From: Paraurantiacibacter namhicola
GTDB taxonomy: Bacteria; Pseudomonadota; Alphaproteobacteria; Sphingomonadales; Sphingomonadaceae
DNA: 64,000 nucleotides
Direction of reading: 5' to 3'
Assembly (NCBI RefSeq): GCF_001687545.1
Contig: NZ_CP016545.1
Coordinates: 434,001 to 498,000, forward strand
The translations under genes were made by a program, and so were the position numbers. Shown here in pieces: positions 35,833 to 44,562 of the stretch. The notes beneath the pieces are model-generated. The model worked only from the letters and a program-made list of their open reading frames with translations. It made no database searches and had not been told where the DNA came from. Within the stretch, counting starts at the first letter, position 1. Each line of letters begins with the position of its first letter.

Positions 35833-35932
35833 GTCATTGCGAGCGGAGCGAAGCAATCCATCTCCTACCGCTGCGCCTGTACGCAAGCCCGGAAGATGGA
35901 TTGCCATGTCGCCTTCGGCTCCTCGCAATGAC
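35833..35932. repeat. Palindromic intergenic repeat between DUF559 and sufC
   Basis: Left arm 35833-35862 starts GTCATTGCGAGCGGAGCG and ends GCAATCCATC. The right arm 35895-35932 is its imperfect reverse complement (starting GATGGATTGCC, ending CTCGCAATGAC), with 8 extra bases. A 32-base loop separates them. This is the widespread GTCATTGCGAG...GCAATCC repeat type, dispersed in many proteobacterial genomes. It would form a long hairpin in the SUF mRNA just before sufC. Confidence 0.82.
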
Positions 35933-35955
35933 GAAATTTGAATGAGACTGATCGA

Positions 35956-36708
35956 ATGCTGAAAATCGAAAACCTCCACGCCGAGATTGACGGTAAGGAA
36001 ATCCTCAAGGGCCTGACGCTGGAAATCCCGGCGGGCGAGATCCATGCGATCATGGGGCCGAACGGCGCGGGCAAGTCCACGCTGGCCTATGTGCTGGGCG
36101 GGCGCCCGGGCTATGAAGTCACGGGCGGCACCGTCACGTACAATGGCGAGGACTTGCTGGAGCTGGAGCCGCATGAGCGCGCCGCAGCAGGCATGTTCCT
36201 GGGCTTCCAGTACCCGGTAGAGATTCCCGGCGTCTCCAACGTGCAGTTCCTGCGCGAGGCGCTGAATGCCCAGCGCGCGCACCGCGGCGAAGAGAAGTTG
36301 TCGGGCGGCGAGTTCCTGAAGCTGGCCAAGGAAAAGGCCGCGCTGCTCGGCCTCGACATGGAAATGCTGAAGCGCAACGTGAATGTCGGCTTCTCCGGCG
36401 GCGAGAAGAAACGCGCCGAGATGGTACAGATGGGCATTCTCGATCCCAAATTCGCCGTGCTGGACGAGACGGACAGCGGCCTCGACATCGACGCGCTGCG
36501 CGTGGTGGGCGAGGGCATCAATTCCATCATGCGCGCCAGCGGCAAGGCCGTGCTGCTGATCACCCATTACCAGCGCCTGCTGGACGTGGTGCAGCCGGAC
36601 AAGGTCTCCATCCTGGCCGATGGCCGGATCGTGAAGACCGGAGGGCCGGACATCGCCCTGCGCCTTGAAAGCGAAGGCTATGACGCGGTCATGGCGGAGC
36701 CTGCATGA
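35956..36708 (+). CDS. sufC: Fe-S assembly ATPase SufC
   Basis: ABC-type ATPase of the SufBCD complex, soluble and not a transporter. Walker A is IMGPNGAGKSTLAYVL, the signature motif is NVGFSGGEKKRAEMVQ and Walker B is FAVLDETDSGLD, with the H-loop His in LLITHYQRL. It has 250 residues from ATG 35956; a TTG 18 bases upstream is possible but unsupported. It overlaps sufD by 4 bases. Confidence 0.97.
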   Translation: MLKIENLHAEIDGKEILKGLTLEIPAGEIHAIMGPNGAGKSTLAYVLGGRPGYEVTGGTVTYNGEDLLELEPHERAAAGMFLGFQYPVEIPGVSNVQFLREALNAQRAHRGEEKLSGGEFLKLAKEKAALLGLDMEMLKRNVNVGFSGGEKKRAEMVQMGILDPKFAVLDETDSGLDIDALRVVGEGINSIMRASGKAVLLITHYQRLLDVVQPDKVSILADGRIVKTGGPDIALRLESEGYDAVMAEPA

Positions 36709-37478
36709 CCCAGAGCATCCTCCTCCCCACGCGTAAGGACGAGGCCTGGCGCTATTCCGATACGGACGCGCTTGAGGGCATGGACCTTGGCCGCTTCGAC
36801 CAGTGGCGCGATATCGAGGTGCCGGCGGGCGAGACCTATCGCGAGCTGCTGGTGATCGAGGACGAGGGCGGCGTGTCGGACGATACGCTGCTCACGCGGC
36901 TGCGCGTGACGATCGGGAAAGGCGCGCGGTGCGAGCTGTTCGCGGTGATCGCCAGCGGCCACCTTGGCCGGGTCGAGACCGTGGTGATGCTGGAGGATGG
37001 CGCGCATTTCGAATTTGGCGGCGTGACTGTGGGCGGGCGCGACACGGTGCGCGAATTCGTCACCCGCGTGGCGCATGAGGAGCCGAATGCCACCAGCAAC
37101 CAGGTGATCCGCAGCGTTCACTGGGGGCAGGGCACGGGCAATTTCCTCGGCCGGATCGACGTGGTGCGCGATGCCCAGAAGACCGATGCAGCGCAGGACT
37201 TCAAGGGCCTGCTGCTGGAGAAGGGCGCGAGCGTGAATGCCGTGCCGCAGCTGGAAATCTTTGCCGACGATGTGCAGTGCGCGCATGGCGCGACCGTGGG
37301 CCAGCTGGACGAAAGCGCACGTTATTACATGGCGACGCGCGGCCTCTCTCCCGAACAGTCCCGCCGCCTGCTGGTACAGGCTTTCATCGGCGATGCCTTC
37401 GTGGCGCTGGACGATGACGAGGAAGCGCGCGAGCGGCTGATGCGCGTGGCGCTCGACAAGCTGGACCGGCACCTGTGA
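36705..37478 (+). CDS. sufD: Fe-S assembly protein SufD, short form
   Basis: Partner of SufB and SufC, paralogous to SufB. At 257 residues it lacks the roughly 150-residue N-terminal part found in E. coli SufD (about 420 residues). The conserved C-terminal beta-helix is retained: NQVIRSVHWGQGTGNFLGRI, VPQLEIFADDVQCAHGATVG and QSRRLLVQAFIGDAF. The N-terminus RKDEAWRYSD is standard, so this is not a truncation by mutation but a compact version. The stop overlaps the sufS start region. Confidence 0.93.
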   Translation: MTQSILLPTRKDEAWRYSDTDALEGMDLGRFDQWRDIEVPAGETYRELLVIEDEGGVSDDTLLTRLRVTIGKGARCELFAVIASGHLGRVETVVMLEDGAHFEFGGVTVGGRDTVREFVTRVAHEEPNATSNQVIRSVHWGQGTGNFLGRIDVVRDAQKTDAAQDFKGLLLEKGASVNAVPQLEIFADDVQCAHGATVGQLDESARYYMATRGLSPEQSRRLLVQAFIGDAFVALDDDEEARERLMRVALDKLDRHL

Positions 37479-38767
37479 TGGGTAGTCCCGCTTCCATGAG
37501 TTCCCGCGAAGGCGGGAACCTCCTTCGGCCTGGCACGGGCCTGAAAGAGACCCCAGCCTCCGCTGGGGATCAGGTGCGCGCCGATTTCCCCGGCCTGCTG
37601 ACGGCAGACGGCCAGCCGTGGCACTATCTCGACACTGCCGCCACCGCGCAGAAGCCAAGGCAAGTGATCGATGCGATGAGCCGCGCGCTGGGCGAAGATT
37701 ACGCCACGGTCCACCGCGGGGTCTATTCCCGCTCCGCCAACATGACGCTGGGCTTCGAGGCTGCGCGCAAGCGTGTCGCCAAGTTCATCGGCGCGGAGAG
37801 TGAGGACGAGATCGTCTTCGTGCGCGGCGCGACGGAGGGCATCAACCTTGTGGCGCAAAGTTGGGGCCAGGCGAATGTCGGCGAGGGCGACCGTATCATG
37901 CTCAGCCAGCTGGAGCATCACTCCAACATCGTGCCCTGGCAGATGCTGGCAGAGGGTGTCGGCGCCGAGATCGACGTCTGCCCGCTGACCGAGGACGGCC
38001 TGATCGACCTCGACTGGCTGGAAGCGAATTTGACCAAGCGGCACAAGATGGTCGCGCTGGCCCATGTCTCCAACGTGCTCGGCTCGATCCTTGGCGCGAA
38101 GAGGGCGGCGAGGGCCGCGCATGCCGTTGGCGCAAAGCTGCTGCTGGACGGCTGCCAGAGCGCACCGCGCATGCGGCTCGACATGGCCGAGCTGGGCTGC
38201 GACTTCTTCGTGTTCTCCGGCCACAAGCTCTACGGCCCGACCGGCATCGGCGTGCTGTGGGCGCGGGGCGAGATCCTGGACGAAATGCCCCCATGGCAGG
38301 GCGGCGGCGCCATGATCGACACGGTGGATTTCGGCGGCACGACCTATGCGCCCGCCCCTCAGCGCTTCGAGGCCGGGACGCCGATGATCACGGAGGCGAT
38401 CGCACTCCATGCTGCCGTGGATTACACCGAGGCCTTTGGCATGGAGAACCTGTTCGCGCATGAGGCACGGCTGGTGCGCAAGGCGCGCGAAGCTTTGAGC
38501 CACTTCAATTCCATCCGCCTGCTGGGCCCCGAAAAATCTGCCGGAATTCTCTCCTTCGCAATGGAGGGGGTGCATCCGCATGATCTCGGCACCATATTGG
38601 ATGAAGAGAATGTCGCGATCCGCGCCGGTCATCACTGCGCCCAGCCGCTGATGGAGCACCTGGGCGTTCCCGCCACGGCGCGGGCCAGTTTCGGGCTGTA
38701 CAGCGACGAAAGCGATGTCGAGGCGCTGGTGCGCGGCATCGAGAGAACACAAAAGATATTCGCCTGA
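37478..38767 (+). CDS. sufS: Cysteine desulfurase SufS, possibly with repeat-derived N-terminus
   Basis: PLP enzyme that takes sulfur from cysteine for cluster assembly. The PLP Lys is in SGHKLYGPTGIG and the catalytic Cys in RAGHHCAQPLMEHLG. The usual SufS N-terminus (VRADFPGLL, compare E. coli KVRADFPVL) starts only at residue 33. Residues about 3-31 are encoded by a palindromic element (see repeat at 37501-37568). ATG 37478 and GTG 37475 both overlap the sufD stop; a GTG at 37574 would begin just at VRADFP and leave the element in the leader. The protein is 429 residues from ATG 37478. Confidence 0.93.
   Translation: MGSPASMSSREGGNLLRPGTGLKETPASAGDQVRADFPGLLTADGQPWHYLDTAATAQKPRQVIDAMSRALGEDYATVHRGVYSRSANMTLGFEAARKRVAKFIGAESEDEIVFVRGATEGINLVAQSWGQANVGEGDRIMLSQLEHHSNIVPWQMLAEGVGAEIDVCPLTEDGLIDLDWLEANLTKRHKMVALAHVSNVLGSILGAKRAARAAHAVGAKLLLDGCQSAPRMRLDMAELGCDFFVFSGHKLYGPTGIGVLWARGEILDEMPPWQGGGAMIDTVDFGGTTYAPAPQRFEAGTPMITEAIALHAAVDYTEAFGMENLFAHEARLVRKAREALSHFNSIRLLGPEKSAGILSFAMEGVHPHDLGTILDEENVAIRAGHHCAQPLMEHLGVPATARASFGLYSDESDVEALVRGIERTQKIFA
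37501..37568. repeat. Double-hairpin palindromic element in the 5' end of sufS
   Basis: Two perfect 7-base-pair hairpins with 4-base loops: TTCCCGCGAAGGCGGGAA at 37501-37518 and CCCCAGCCTCCGCTGGGG at 37551-37568, joined by about 32 bases. The frame stays open through it, encoding about 24 residues beginning SSREGGNLLRPG. Sphingomonad genomes carry such TTCCCGCGAAGGCGGGAA and CCCCAGCxxxxGCTGGGG repeats, mostly between genes. Confidence 0.8.
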
Positions 38768-38778
38768 GGAATTCGATT

Positions 38779-39282
38779 ATGAGCGAGGAAAGCTCGACCA
38801 AGGATTACATCGCCGCGCCGCCGCCCAATGAGCAGGTTGCCGAGGTGGCGAAGCCTGCGCGTGCCAGGGTCGACGATGCGGTGGAGGAATCTGCGCCGCA
38901 GAAGCTGGAGCGCAAGAAGGATTACCTCGAAGGGTTCCTCCAGAAGAAGCCGGAAACGGTCTCGTCCGGCGAACCGGGCGGAGAGCTTTATGAGGCTGTC
39001 GTGGCCGCGCTGAAGGAGATCTACGACCCGGAAATCCCGGTGAATATCTACGATCTCGGCCTGATCTACGCGGTCGATGTCACGCAGGATGCAGACGTGA
39101 AGGTCACCATGACGCTGACCACGCCCAATTGCCCTGTGGCGGAATCCATGCCTGCCGAGGTCGAGCTGCGCGCAGGCGCCGTGCCGGGCGTCCGCGATTC
39201 CGAAGTCATCCTGACCTTCGATCCGCCATGGGACCCGGCCAAGATGAGCGACGAAGCCCGCCTCGAACTGGGCATGTTGTGA
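38779..39282 (+). CDS. sufT: SUF system protein SufT (DUF59/MIP18 family)
   Basis: Helps mature Fe-S proteins; in Staphylococcus it is needed at high demand. The DUF59 domain spans about residues 70-165: LKEIYDPEIPVNIYDLGLIY, TLTTPNCPVAESMP with the conserved Cys, and DSEVILTFDPPWDPAKMS. The first 65 residues are a charged, low-complexity extension not part of the family. The gene follows sufS after 11 bases and overlaps the acetyltransferase gene by 4. Confidence 0.92.
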   Translation: MSEESSTKDYIAAPPPNEQVAEVAKPARARVDDAVEESAPQKLERKKDYLEGFLQKKPETVSSGEPGGELYEAVVAALKEIYDPEIPVNIYDLGLIYAVDVTQDADVKVTMTLTTPNCPVAESMPAEVELRAGAVPGVRDSEVILTFDPPWDPAKMSDEARLELGML

Positions 39283-39779
39283 GCACGGCCGCGCCCGAGG
39301 TGACCGTCGCGCTTGCCGATTACGGCGATCCTGCCGATGCGGCGGCGATCGTCACCCTGCTGGACGCATATGCCTGCGATGCCATGGGCGGCGGAGAGCC
39401 TTTGCCGGAAGATGTCCGCGCCCGGCTCGTGCCATCGCTGGCACAGGTGCCCGGGGCGTTTTCCCTGATCGCGCGGCTCGGCGATTCGGCCGTCGGGCTT
39501 GCCAATTGCTTCACCGGCTTTTCCACCTTCAACGCGGCCCCGCTGGTGAACATCCATGACATGGCCGTGCTGCCGGGACACCGCGGCAAGGGCATCGGCC
39601 GCGCCCTGATGGAGGCCGTCGATGCCGAGGCCTTGAAGCGCGGCGCGTGCAAGGTCACATTGGAAGTGCTGAGCGGCAACGATACGGCAAAGACCCTCTA
39701 CCAGCGCTGCGGCTATGGCGATTACGCGCTGGACGCTGGCACCGGCACCGCCATGTTCTGGCAAAAGGCACTGACATGA
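39279..39779 (+). CDS. GNAT family N-acetyltransferase
   Basis: Acetyl-CoA dependent acetyltransferase of 166 residues from GTG 39279, which overlaps the sufT stop. The acetyl-CoA loop is MAVLPGHRGKGIGRALME (Q/RxxGxG/A type), and the following KVTLEVLSGNDTAKTLYQRCGY is the standard C-terminal half. The substrate is unknown. Its place between sufT and sufA with overlaps on both sides suggests a link to the SUF system, but none is documented that I know of. Confidence 0.86.
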   Translation: MSTAAPEVTVALADYGDPADAAAIVTLLDAYACDAMGGGEPLPEDVRARLVPSLAQVPGAFSLIARLGDSAVGLANCFTGFSTFNAAPLVNIHDMAVLPGHRGKGIGRALMEAVDAEALKRGACKVTLEVLSGNDTAKTLYQRCGYGDYALDAGTGTAMFWQKALT

Positions 39780-40141
39780 CCGACACCGCGACAAGCACCC
39801 GCCCCGCCCCCAAAGCCGCCGTCAACCTGACGCCGCGCGCCGAGCAACGCATTGCGGACCTGATGGCCAAGGCGCCTGCCGACGCCATCGGCGTGAAGCT
39901 TTCCACCCCGCGCCGGGGCTGTTCGGGCCTTGCCTATTCGGTCGATTACGTGACCGAGGAAGTGGCTTTCGACGAGAAGATCGCGACGCCGGGCGGCACG
40001 TTCTACATCGACGGGGCGAGCGTGCTTTACCTGATCGGCAGCACGATGGACTGGGTGGAGGACGACTTCTCCGCCGGTTTCGTATTCGAGAACCCCAACG
40101 CCAAGGGCGCCTGCGGCTGCGGCGAAAGCTTCATGGTGTGA
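39776..40141 (+). CDS. sufA: Fe-S assembly A-type carrier SufA
   Basis: Carrier/scaffold of 121 residues, the last gene of the SUF operon. The three conserved cysteines are in RRGCSGLAYSVDYV and KGACGCGESFMV. An N-terminal extension of about 15 residues (Thr/Ala/Pro rich) precedes the domain. It overlaps the acetyltransferase gene by 4 bases. It is a paralogue of the A-type protein at 10025-10357. The next gene, on the opposite strand, ends 13 bases on; I see no strong terminator between them. Confidence 0.92.
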   Translation: MTDTATSTRPAPKAAVNLTPRAEQRIADLMAKAPADAIGVKLSTPRRGCSGLAYSVDYVTEEVAFDEKIATPGGTFYIDGASVLYLIGSTMDWVEDDFSAGFVFENPNAKGACGCGESFMV

Positions 40142-40154
40142 CGCGGCTGGCGGC

Positions 40155-40586
40155 CTAGCGCTGCCGCAACGCTTCCACGCAAGCCGCGCGGTCCACATCC
40201 AGCCCATCGGAATAGCGCCGCGCATCGACATAGGTCGCGACCGGCTCTGCCCCCGGGCTCATGGGATAGAGATAGACGTCGAGCACGCAGGCCTCGCCGC
40301 TGAACTGCAGCTTGCGGGCATCGCCTTCCACCACATCCAGCCGCGGCGTGCCGAACAGACCGACCAGCGCGGCGCGGTCGCGCTCGATCACGTCTTCCAG
40401 CCCGCGCATGCGCAGGACCTGCGGCTGCAGGAACCCGGCGGGGGCTGCCGGCGTCACCGACTGCTGCGGCGGCGGGCGCGAGGCTTCCGGGCGAGGCGGC
40501 ACGGGGCGGGCCTGCTGCGGGGCATCGGGCACGCTGGCGCAGGCTGCGGCCAGCGGAGTCAGGAGAAGGGCGATCTTAGCGCGCAT
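40155..40586 (-). CDS. Small lipoprotein of unknown function
   Basis: A 143-residue protein from ATG 40586, with the lipoprotein signal MRAKIALLLTPLAAAC (lipobox LAAAC). A Pro-rich stretch (RPVPPRPEASRPPPQQSV) leads to a small domain with LFGTPRLDVVEGDARKLQF and CVLDVYLYP, and two cysteines in the mature part that may pair. The pattern FGTPRLDVVEGDARKLQF...CVLDVYLYP is seen in outer-membrane assembly-type lipoproteins (SmpA/OmlA-like) but I am not certain. It overlaps the start of the EI24 gene by 11 bases. Confidence 0.7.
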   Translation of the reverse strand: MRAKIALLLTPLAAACASVPDAPQQARPVPPRPEASRPPPQQSVTPAAPAGFLQPQVLRMRGLEDVIERDRAALVGLFGTPRLDVVEGDARKLQFSGEACVLDVYLYPMSPGAEPVATYVDARRYSDGLDVDRAACVEALRQR

Positions 40587-41298
40587 TTGCGGTTGCATCC
40601 TTGCGATGGATCAGATGGGTCGCACTCGCCGCGCCCAGCAGCGGGGCGAGGAAATTGACGCCCGGTATGGCGAGCATGGCGGCGGTGATCCCGCCCAGCA
40701 GGAAGCGTTGCATCTTGCCCAGCGGATGTGCGCCACCACCCGCTGCGACACCCATCGCGCCGTGATGCCGCTGCCAGACCATGTCCTGCAGCTCACGCCC
40801 GATCAGCACGCCGTTCACCACCAGGAACAGGGCGAAGGTCCCCACCCCGGTCACCAGCAGGGCGATGGCAAAGGGCAGGGCGATGAGGTTGGCCAGCAGC
40901 GCGCGCCCGGCGGCCTTCAGGCTGGCGCGGACCTGCTCTGCCAGGGGCGGCGTGCGGGCACGACCGGCAGCCTCGGGATAGAAGCGCGCTTCCACCGCCT
41001 CCACCACGTCGTCGGCATAGAACTGGATCACGGCCATCGCCACGATGCGCCATGTCAGCCACAGGCCTGCCAGGGCGAGCAGCAGGGAAAGCGCCTCGCG
41101 CACCACGCCTGCGCCCGCAAACAGCGTGTCGGACAGGCCCAGCGCGCCGATCGCCCAGTCGAAGGCATACCAGCCCGCCACGGCCACGATCACGAACAGC
41201 ACCAGGCTGGCGGCGATGCTCTTGAACAGGATCGCCAGCACGCGGGAATCGCCCAATTGGCGCAGGCCAAGGAGGAATGCGGAGAGGATCTGGGACAT
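40576..41298 (-). CDS. EI24 domain (CysZ-like) membrane protein
   Basis: Integral membrane protein of 240 residues of the EI24/CysZ group. Hydrophobic helices lie at about residues 22-48, 62-85 and 130-160, with a re-entrant region near 190-225. CysZ transports sulfate, but many alphaproteobacterial members are uncharacterised, so function is open. The start MSQILSAFLLGLRQLGD is typical for the family. It precedes the lipoprotein gene and is divergent from the PfkB kinase gene. Confidence 0.82.
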   Translation of the reverse strand: MSQILSAFLLGLRQLGDSRVLAILFKSIAASLVLFVIVAVAGWYAFDWAIGALGLSDTLFAGAGVVREALSLLLALAGLWLTWRIVAMAVIQFYADDVVEAVEARFYPEAAGRARTPPLAEQVRASLKAAGRALLANLIALPFAIALLVTGVGTFALFLVVNGVLIGRELQDMVWQRHHGAMGVAAGGGAHPLGKMQRFLLGGITAAMLAIPGVNFLAPLLGAASATHLIHRKDATANAR

Positions 41299-41393
41299 AG
41301 GCCCTTGCGATTGCGCGGCGATGCGGCCAAGTCAACGCCGCTTTGCCGCCTGCCAGACAAGCGGCCCTCCCAACCGGATAGACAGGACGACCA

Positions 41394-42386
41394 ATGACCC
41401 AGCCCCGTTACGATGTGATCGCCATCGGAAATGCCATCGTGGACGTGATGGCCCCGTGCGAGGATGGCCTGATCGACGAGCTGGGCCTCAACAAGGGCGG
41501 CATGACGCTGGTGGACGAGGACGGCGCGAAGACGCTGTACGATGCCATGGGCCCGGCGCGCGAGATTTCCGGCGGCAGCGCGGCCAACACGCTGGCGGGC
41601 CTGTCCGCCATGGGCAGCCAGTGCGCCTTCATCGGCCAGGTCGCGGACGACCAGCTGGGCGAGGTCTTCGCGCATGACATCCGCGCCGTGGGCATCGATT
41701 TCGACACGCCCGCCCGCACCGGCTCCCCCGCCACGGCGCGCTGCCTGATCTTCGTGACCCCCGATGCGGAGCGCACGATGAACACCTTCCTCGGCGCAAG
41801 CCAGTTCCTCCCCGCCGAGCGACTGGACGAGGAAGCCATCGGCGGCGCCAAGATCCTCTATCTCGAGGGCTATCTGTGGGATCCGGAAGAGCCGCGCGCT
41901 GCCATGCGCCGCGCCATCGAGGCGGCCCGCAAGGCCGGGCGCAAGGTCGCCTTCACCCTGTCCGAGGTCTTCGTGATCGACCGCCACGGCGACGATTTCC
42001 GCGCCCTGATCGAAGATGGCCTGATCGACATCCTCTTCGCCAACCACACCGAACTTGCCGCGCTGACGGGTGAGGACGATTTCGAAGCCGGCATCGCCGC
42101 GCTGAAGGACAAAGTGCCCACGCTGGTCGTGACGCGCGGCCCCGAAGGCGCGGTTGCGCTGGCGGGCAGCGAACGCGCCGAGGTTTCCGCCGAGCCGGTC
42201 GAACATGTCGTCGACACCACCGGCGCAGGCGACCTCTTCGCCGCCGGCTTCCTCCACGGCCACGTCCAGGAAAAGCCGCTGGAAACCTGCCTGCGCTACG
42301 GCGCCATCGCCGCGGCGGAAGTCATCTCGCACTACGGCGCGCGGCCGGAGGCGGACCTCGCAAAGCTGATCGCTGAGAAGGGCTGA
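41394..42386 (+). CDS. PfkB family sugar/adenosine kinase
   Basis: Ribokinase-fold kinase of 330 residues, closest by pattern to alphaproteobacterial adenosine kinases. The glycine-rich substrate motif is EISGGSAANTLAGLSAMG, and the ATP anion hole with catalytic Asp is VDTTGAGDLFAAGF. The N-terminus YDVIAIGNAIVDVM is typical. It stands alone: the genes on both sides face the other way. I infer nucleoside or sugar phosphorylation; the exact substrate cannot be told. Confidence 0.88.
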   Translation: MTQPRYDVIAIGNAIVDVMAPCEDGLIDELGLNKGGMTLVDEDGAKTLYDAMGPAREISGGSAANTLAGLSAMGSQCAFIGQVADDQLGEVFAHDIRAVGIDFDTPARTGSPATARCLIFVTPDAERTMNTFLGASQFLPAERLDEEAIGGAKILYLEGYLWDPEEPRAAMRRAIEAARKAGRKVAFTLSEVFVIDRHGDDFRALIEDGLIDILFANHTELAALTGEDDFEAGIAALKDKVPTLVVTRGPEGAVALAGSERAEVSAEPVEHVVDTTGAGDLFAAGFLHGHVQEKPLETCLRYGAIAAAEVISHYGARPEADLAKLIAEKG

Positions 42387-42598
42387 GTATTCGGGCGCGG
42401 GCTGGGCGCGGCCTAATGGTGAAAGGCCTGCGACAGACTTTGGTGCTTCATGGGCGGTGACGCTGGTCCGATCTATGGTTTGACCGGCCCGACTGGCTTC
42501 ACGCAACCGCTGTAGTGCAGCGACGAGCCGCCTCGCCGTTGCCTTGGTCGAGACCCGTGCACCGGTGCTCTTTCAAGAAGCCGTCTCAACCTGCAGCC

Positions 42599-43279
42599 TC
42601 AAGCTAGGCCCAGCCATTTCAGGCCGCCGGGCAGTTTGTCAGCTGAGAAATCGACTTGAAGTACGCGTCTTCGGTCCGGCCTAGAGGCGCGTTTTGAGCT
42701 GTGCAGTATTGAAGTCGCATAGAGCCAGACGTCGCCTCGGCTTGCGACACATTCGATCGCGGGGCACGCCTCAGCCACTACGTTGGCGTGCCCGCTTGCG
42801 ATCTTTCCAAGTCGATGGGATCCGCAAGCAACGACTAAAGGTGCGTTGGCCTTAGGCGTATCATCGAAATGGATGCGCAGTGTCAGCATGCGTTCAATGA
42901 TTTCAAACGGGGGTTCGACATGCAGGACGCCCGCTTTCCGCGACCATGGCCCAAACCCTTCCACCGGACGCTGTTCCTCCACGTTGATGGTTCTGTCCTG
43001 ATGCCAACCTAAAGCCCAATTCGTATTAGCCGACTTGTCGAACAGCACGGCACGCACGGGGCGAAAATCCTTCGCGCCAAAAGCCAAAAGCCGGTTCGAA
43101 ATTGGCTTGAGCCAACCCGCTATGTCGGAATGACTAGTCAGACGCATACCTGGTCGCCTGCCTTGACTGAGCAGTGAGGGAACCGGGAAGCGCTCCACTT
43201 CTGCCGAAGCAAACAGTGGAAAGTGCTCGCAGCCATCCTCAGCCAGGCTCGGGCCGTCTGGCGCAGAGCGTGCGCTCAC
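42599..43279 (-). CDS. Phytanoyl-CoA dioxygenase (PhyH)-like protein
   Basis: Putative Fe(II)/2-oxoglutarate dioxygenase of 226 residues. The metal motif is WHQDRTINV (His-x-Asp), the distal His is in [12 protein letters not shown] and the 2-oxoglutarate Arg is probably in RRRVLQVDF. The pattern [17 protein letters not shown] and [20 protein letters not shown] fits the PhyH family. The GTG start overlaps the purD stop. G+C of a 120-base sample is about 56 percent, somewhat lower than its neighbours. A downstream gap of 212 bases (42387-42598) shows no gene or RNA. Confidence 0.78.
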   Translation of the reverse strand: MSARSAPDGPSLAEDGCEHFPLFASAEVERFPVPSLLSQGRRPGMRLTSHSDIAGWLKPISNRLLAFGAKDFRPVRAVLFDKSANTNWALGWHQDRTINVEEQRPVEGFGPWSRKAGVLHVEPPFEIIERMLTLRIHFDDTPKANAPLVVACGSHRLGKIASGHANVVAEACPAIECVASRGDVWLYATSILHSSKRASRPDRRRVLQVDFSADKLPGGLKWLGLA

Positions 43280-44562
43280 CCCCGATCCCGTTCCGCCTCG
43301 CGCCGGATTTCATTATGGCCGATGTCGCGCCGCACGAAGCCGGTGGGGAAGTCGATGGCGTCCACTGCTTCGTAGGCCGTCGCCTGCGCCTCGGTCACAT
43401 TCGCGCCCGTCGCCGTGACGTTCAGCACGCGGCCGCCGTTTGCCACCAGTGCGCCGTCCTTCATCGCGGTGCCGGCGTGGAAGACCTTGGCGTCCTTCGC
43501 CTCCGCATCGCGCAGGTCGATCGCGCCGCCTTTTTCCGGCGTGCCGGGGTAGCCATTGGCGGCCATCACTACGGTCAGGGCGGTCTCGCCCGAGAATTCC
43601 GGCGCGGGCAGGTCGGCCAGACGTCCCTCGGCGCAGGCCAGCATGGCCTCCACCAGGTCTCCGGCAAAGCGCATCATCAGCACCTGGCATTCCGGATCGC
43701 CGAAGCGGCAATTGTATTCCACCAGCTTCGGGCCGTCCTCCGTCAGCATCAGCCCGGCATAGAGCACGCCGGAATAGGGCGTGCCTTCTGCGGCCAGCTT
43801 CGCCACCGTCGGGCGCACGATCTCCGCCATGGCGCGCTCTTCAAGATCGGCGGTGAGGACGGGCGCGGGGGAGTACGCGCCCATGCCGCCAGTATTGGGC
43901 CCGGTGTCGCCTTCGCCCACACGCTTGTGATCCTGCGCGGTGCCGAAGGGGACCACGCTGGTGCCGTCGGTAATGGCGAAGAGGCTCGCCTCCTCCCCGC
44001 GCATGAACTCCTCGACCACCACTTCCGCGCCCGCACTGCCGAACTGGCCGCCGAACATGCCGGCCAGCGCCGCTTCGGCCTCCGCGCGCGTTTCGGGGAT
44101 GACCACGCCCTTGCCCGCAGCAAGGCCATCGGCCTTCAGCACGTAAGGCGGCTCGAATCGGTCCAACGCTCCCATGGCCTGCTCCAGCGAGGCCGCGTGG
44201 ACATAGCCAGCCGTGGGGATGCCCGCCCGGTCGCAAAGCGCCTTGGTGAAGCTCTTGCTGCCTTCCAGCTGCGCCGCCGCGCGCCCGGGTCCGAAGACCG
44301 GCACGCCCTCGGCGCGTAAGGAATCTGCGAGCCCGTCCACCAGCGGCGCCTCCGGGCCGATCACCACCATGCCGATCGAATGCTCCGCACAGAACGCGCC
44401 CACTGCGGCGTGATCGGCGGCGTCCAGCGCCACCAGCTCCGCTTCTTCCGCAATGCCAGGATTGCCGGGCGCGGCGTAGAGTGTATCGCAGCGCGGGGAT
44501 TGCGCGAGCTTCCACGCCAGCGCATGTTCGCGCCCGCCCGAGCCCAGCAGAAGGATATTCAT
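43276..44562 (-). CDS. purD: Phosphoribosylamine-glycine ligase
   Basis: Second enzyme of purine synthesis, an ATP-grasp ligase of 428 residues. It begins [19 protein letters not shown], the universal PurD start, with a ribosome-binding site TGGAG six bases upstream (GGAG at 44571-44568). Conserved motifs include [33 protein letters not shown] and [12 protein letters not shown]. Its ATG shares bases with the xseA ATG on the other strand. Its stop overlaps the dioxygenase gene by 4 bases. Confidence 0.96.
   Translation of the reverse strand: MNILLLGSGGREHALAWKLAQSPRCDTLYAAPGNPGIAEEAELVALDAADHAAVGAFCAEHSIGMVVIGPEAPLVDGLADSLRAEGVPVFGPGRAAAQLEGSKSFTKALCDRAGIPTAGYVHAASLEQAMGALDRFEPPYVLKADGLAAGKGVVIPETRAEAEAALAGMFGGQFGSAGAEVVVEEFMRGEEASLFAITDGTSVVPFGTAQDHKRVGEGDTGPNTGGMGAYSPAPVLTADLEERAMAEIVRPTVAKLAAEGTPYSGVLYAGLMLTEDGPKLVEYNCRFGDPECQVLMMRFAGDLVEAMLACAEGRLADLPAPEFSGETALTVVMAANGYPGTPEKGGAIDLRDAEAKDAKVFHAGTAMKDGALVANGGRVLNVTATGANVTEAQATAYEAVDAIDFPTGFVRRDIGHNEIRREAERDRG

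Noticed and set aside
42387-42598. tRNA or small RNA in the gap before the dioxygenase gene stop
   Set aside because: No cloverleaf, no T-loop motif and no terminator was visible.
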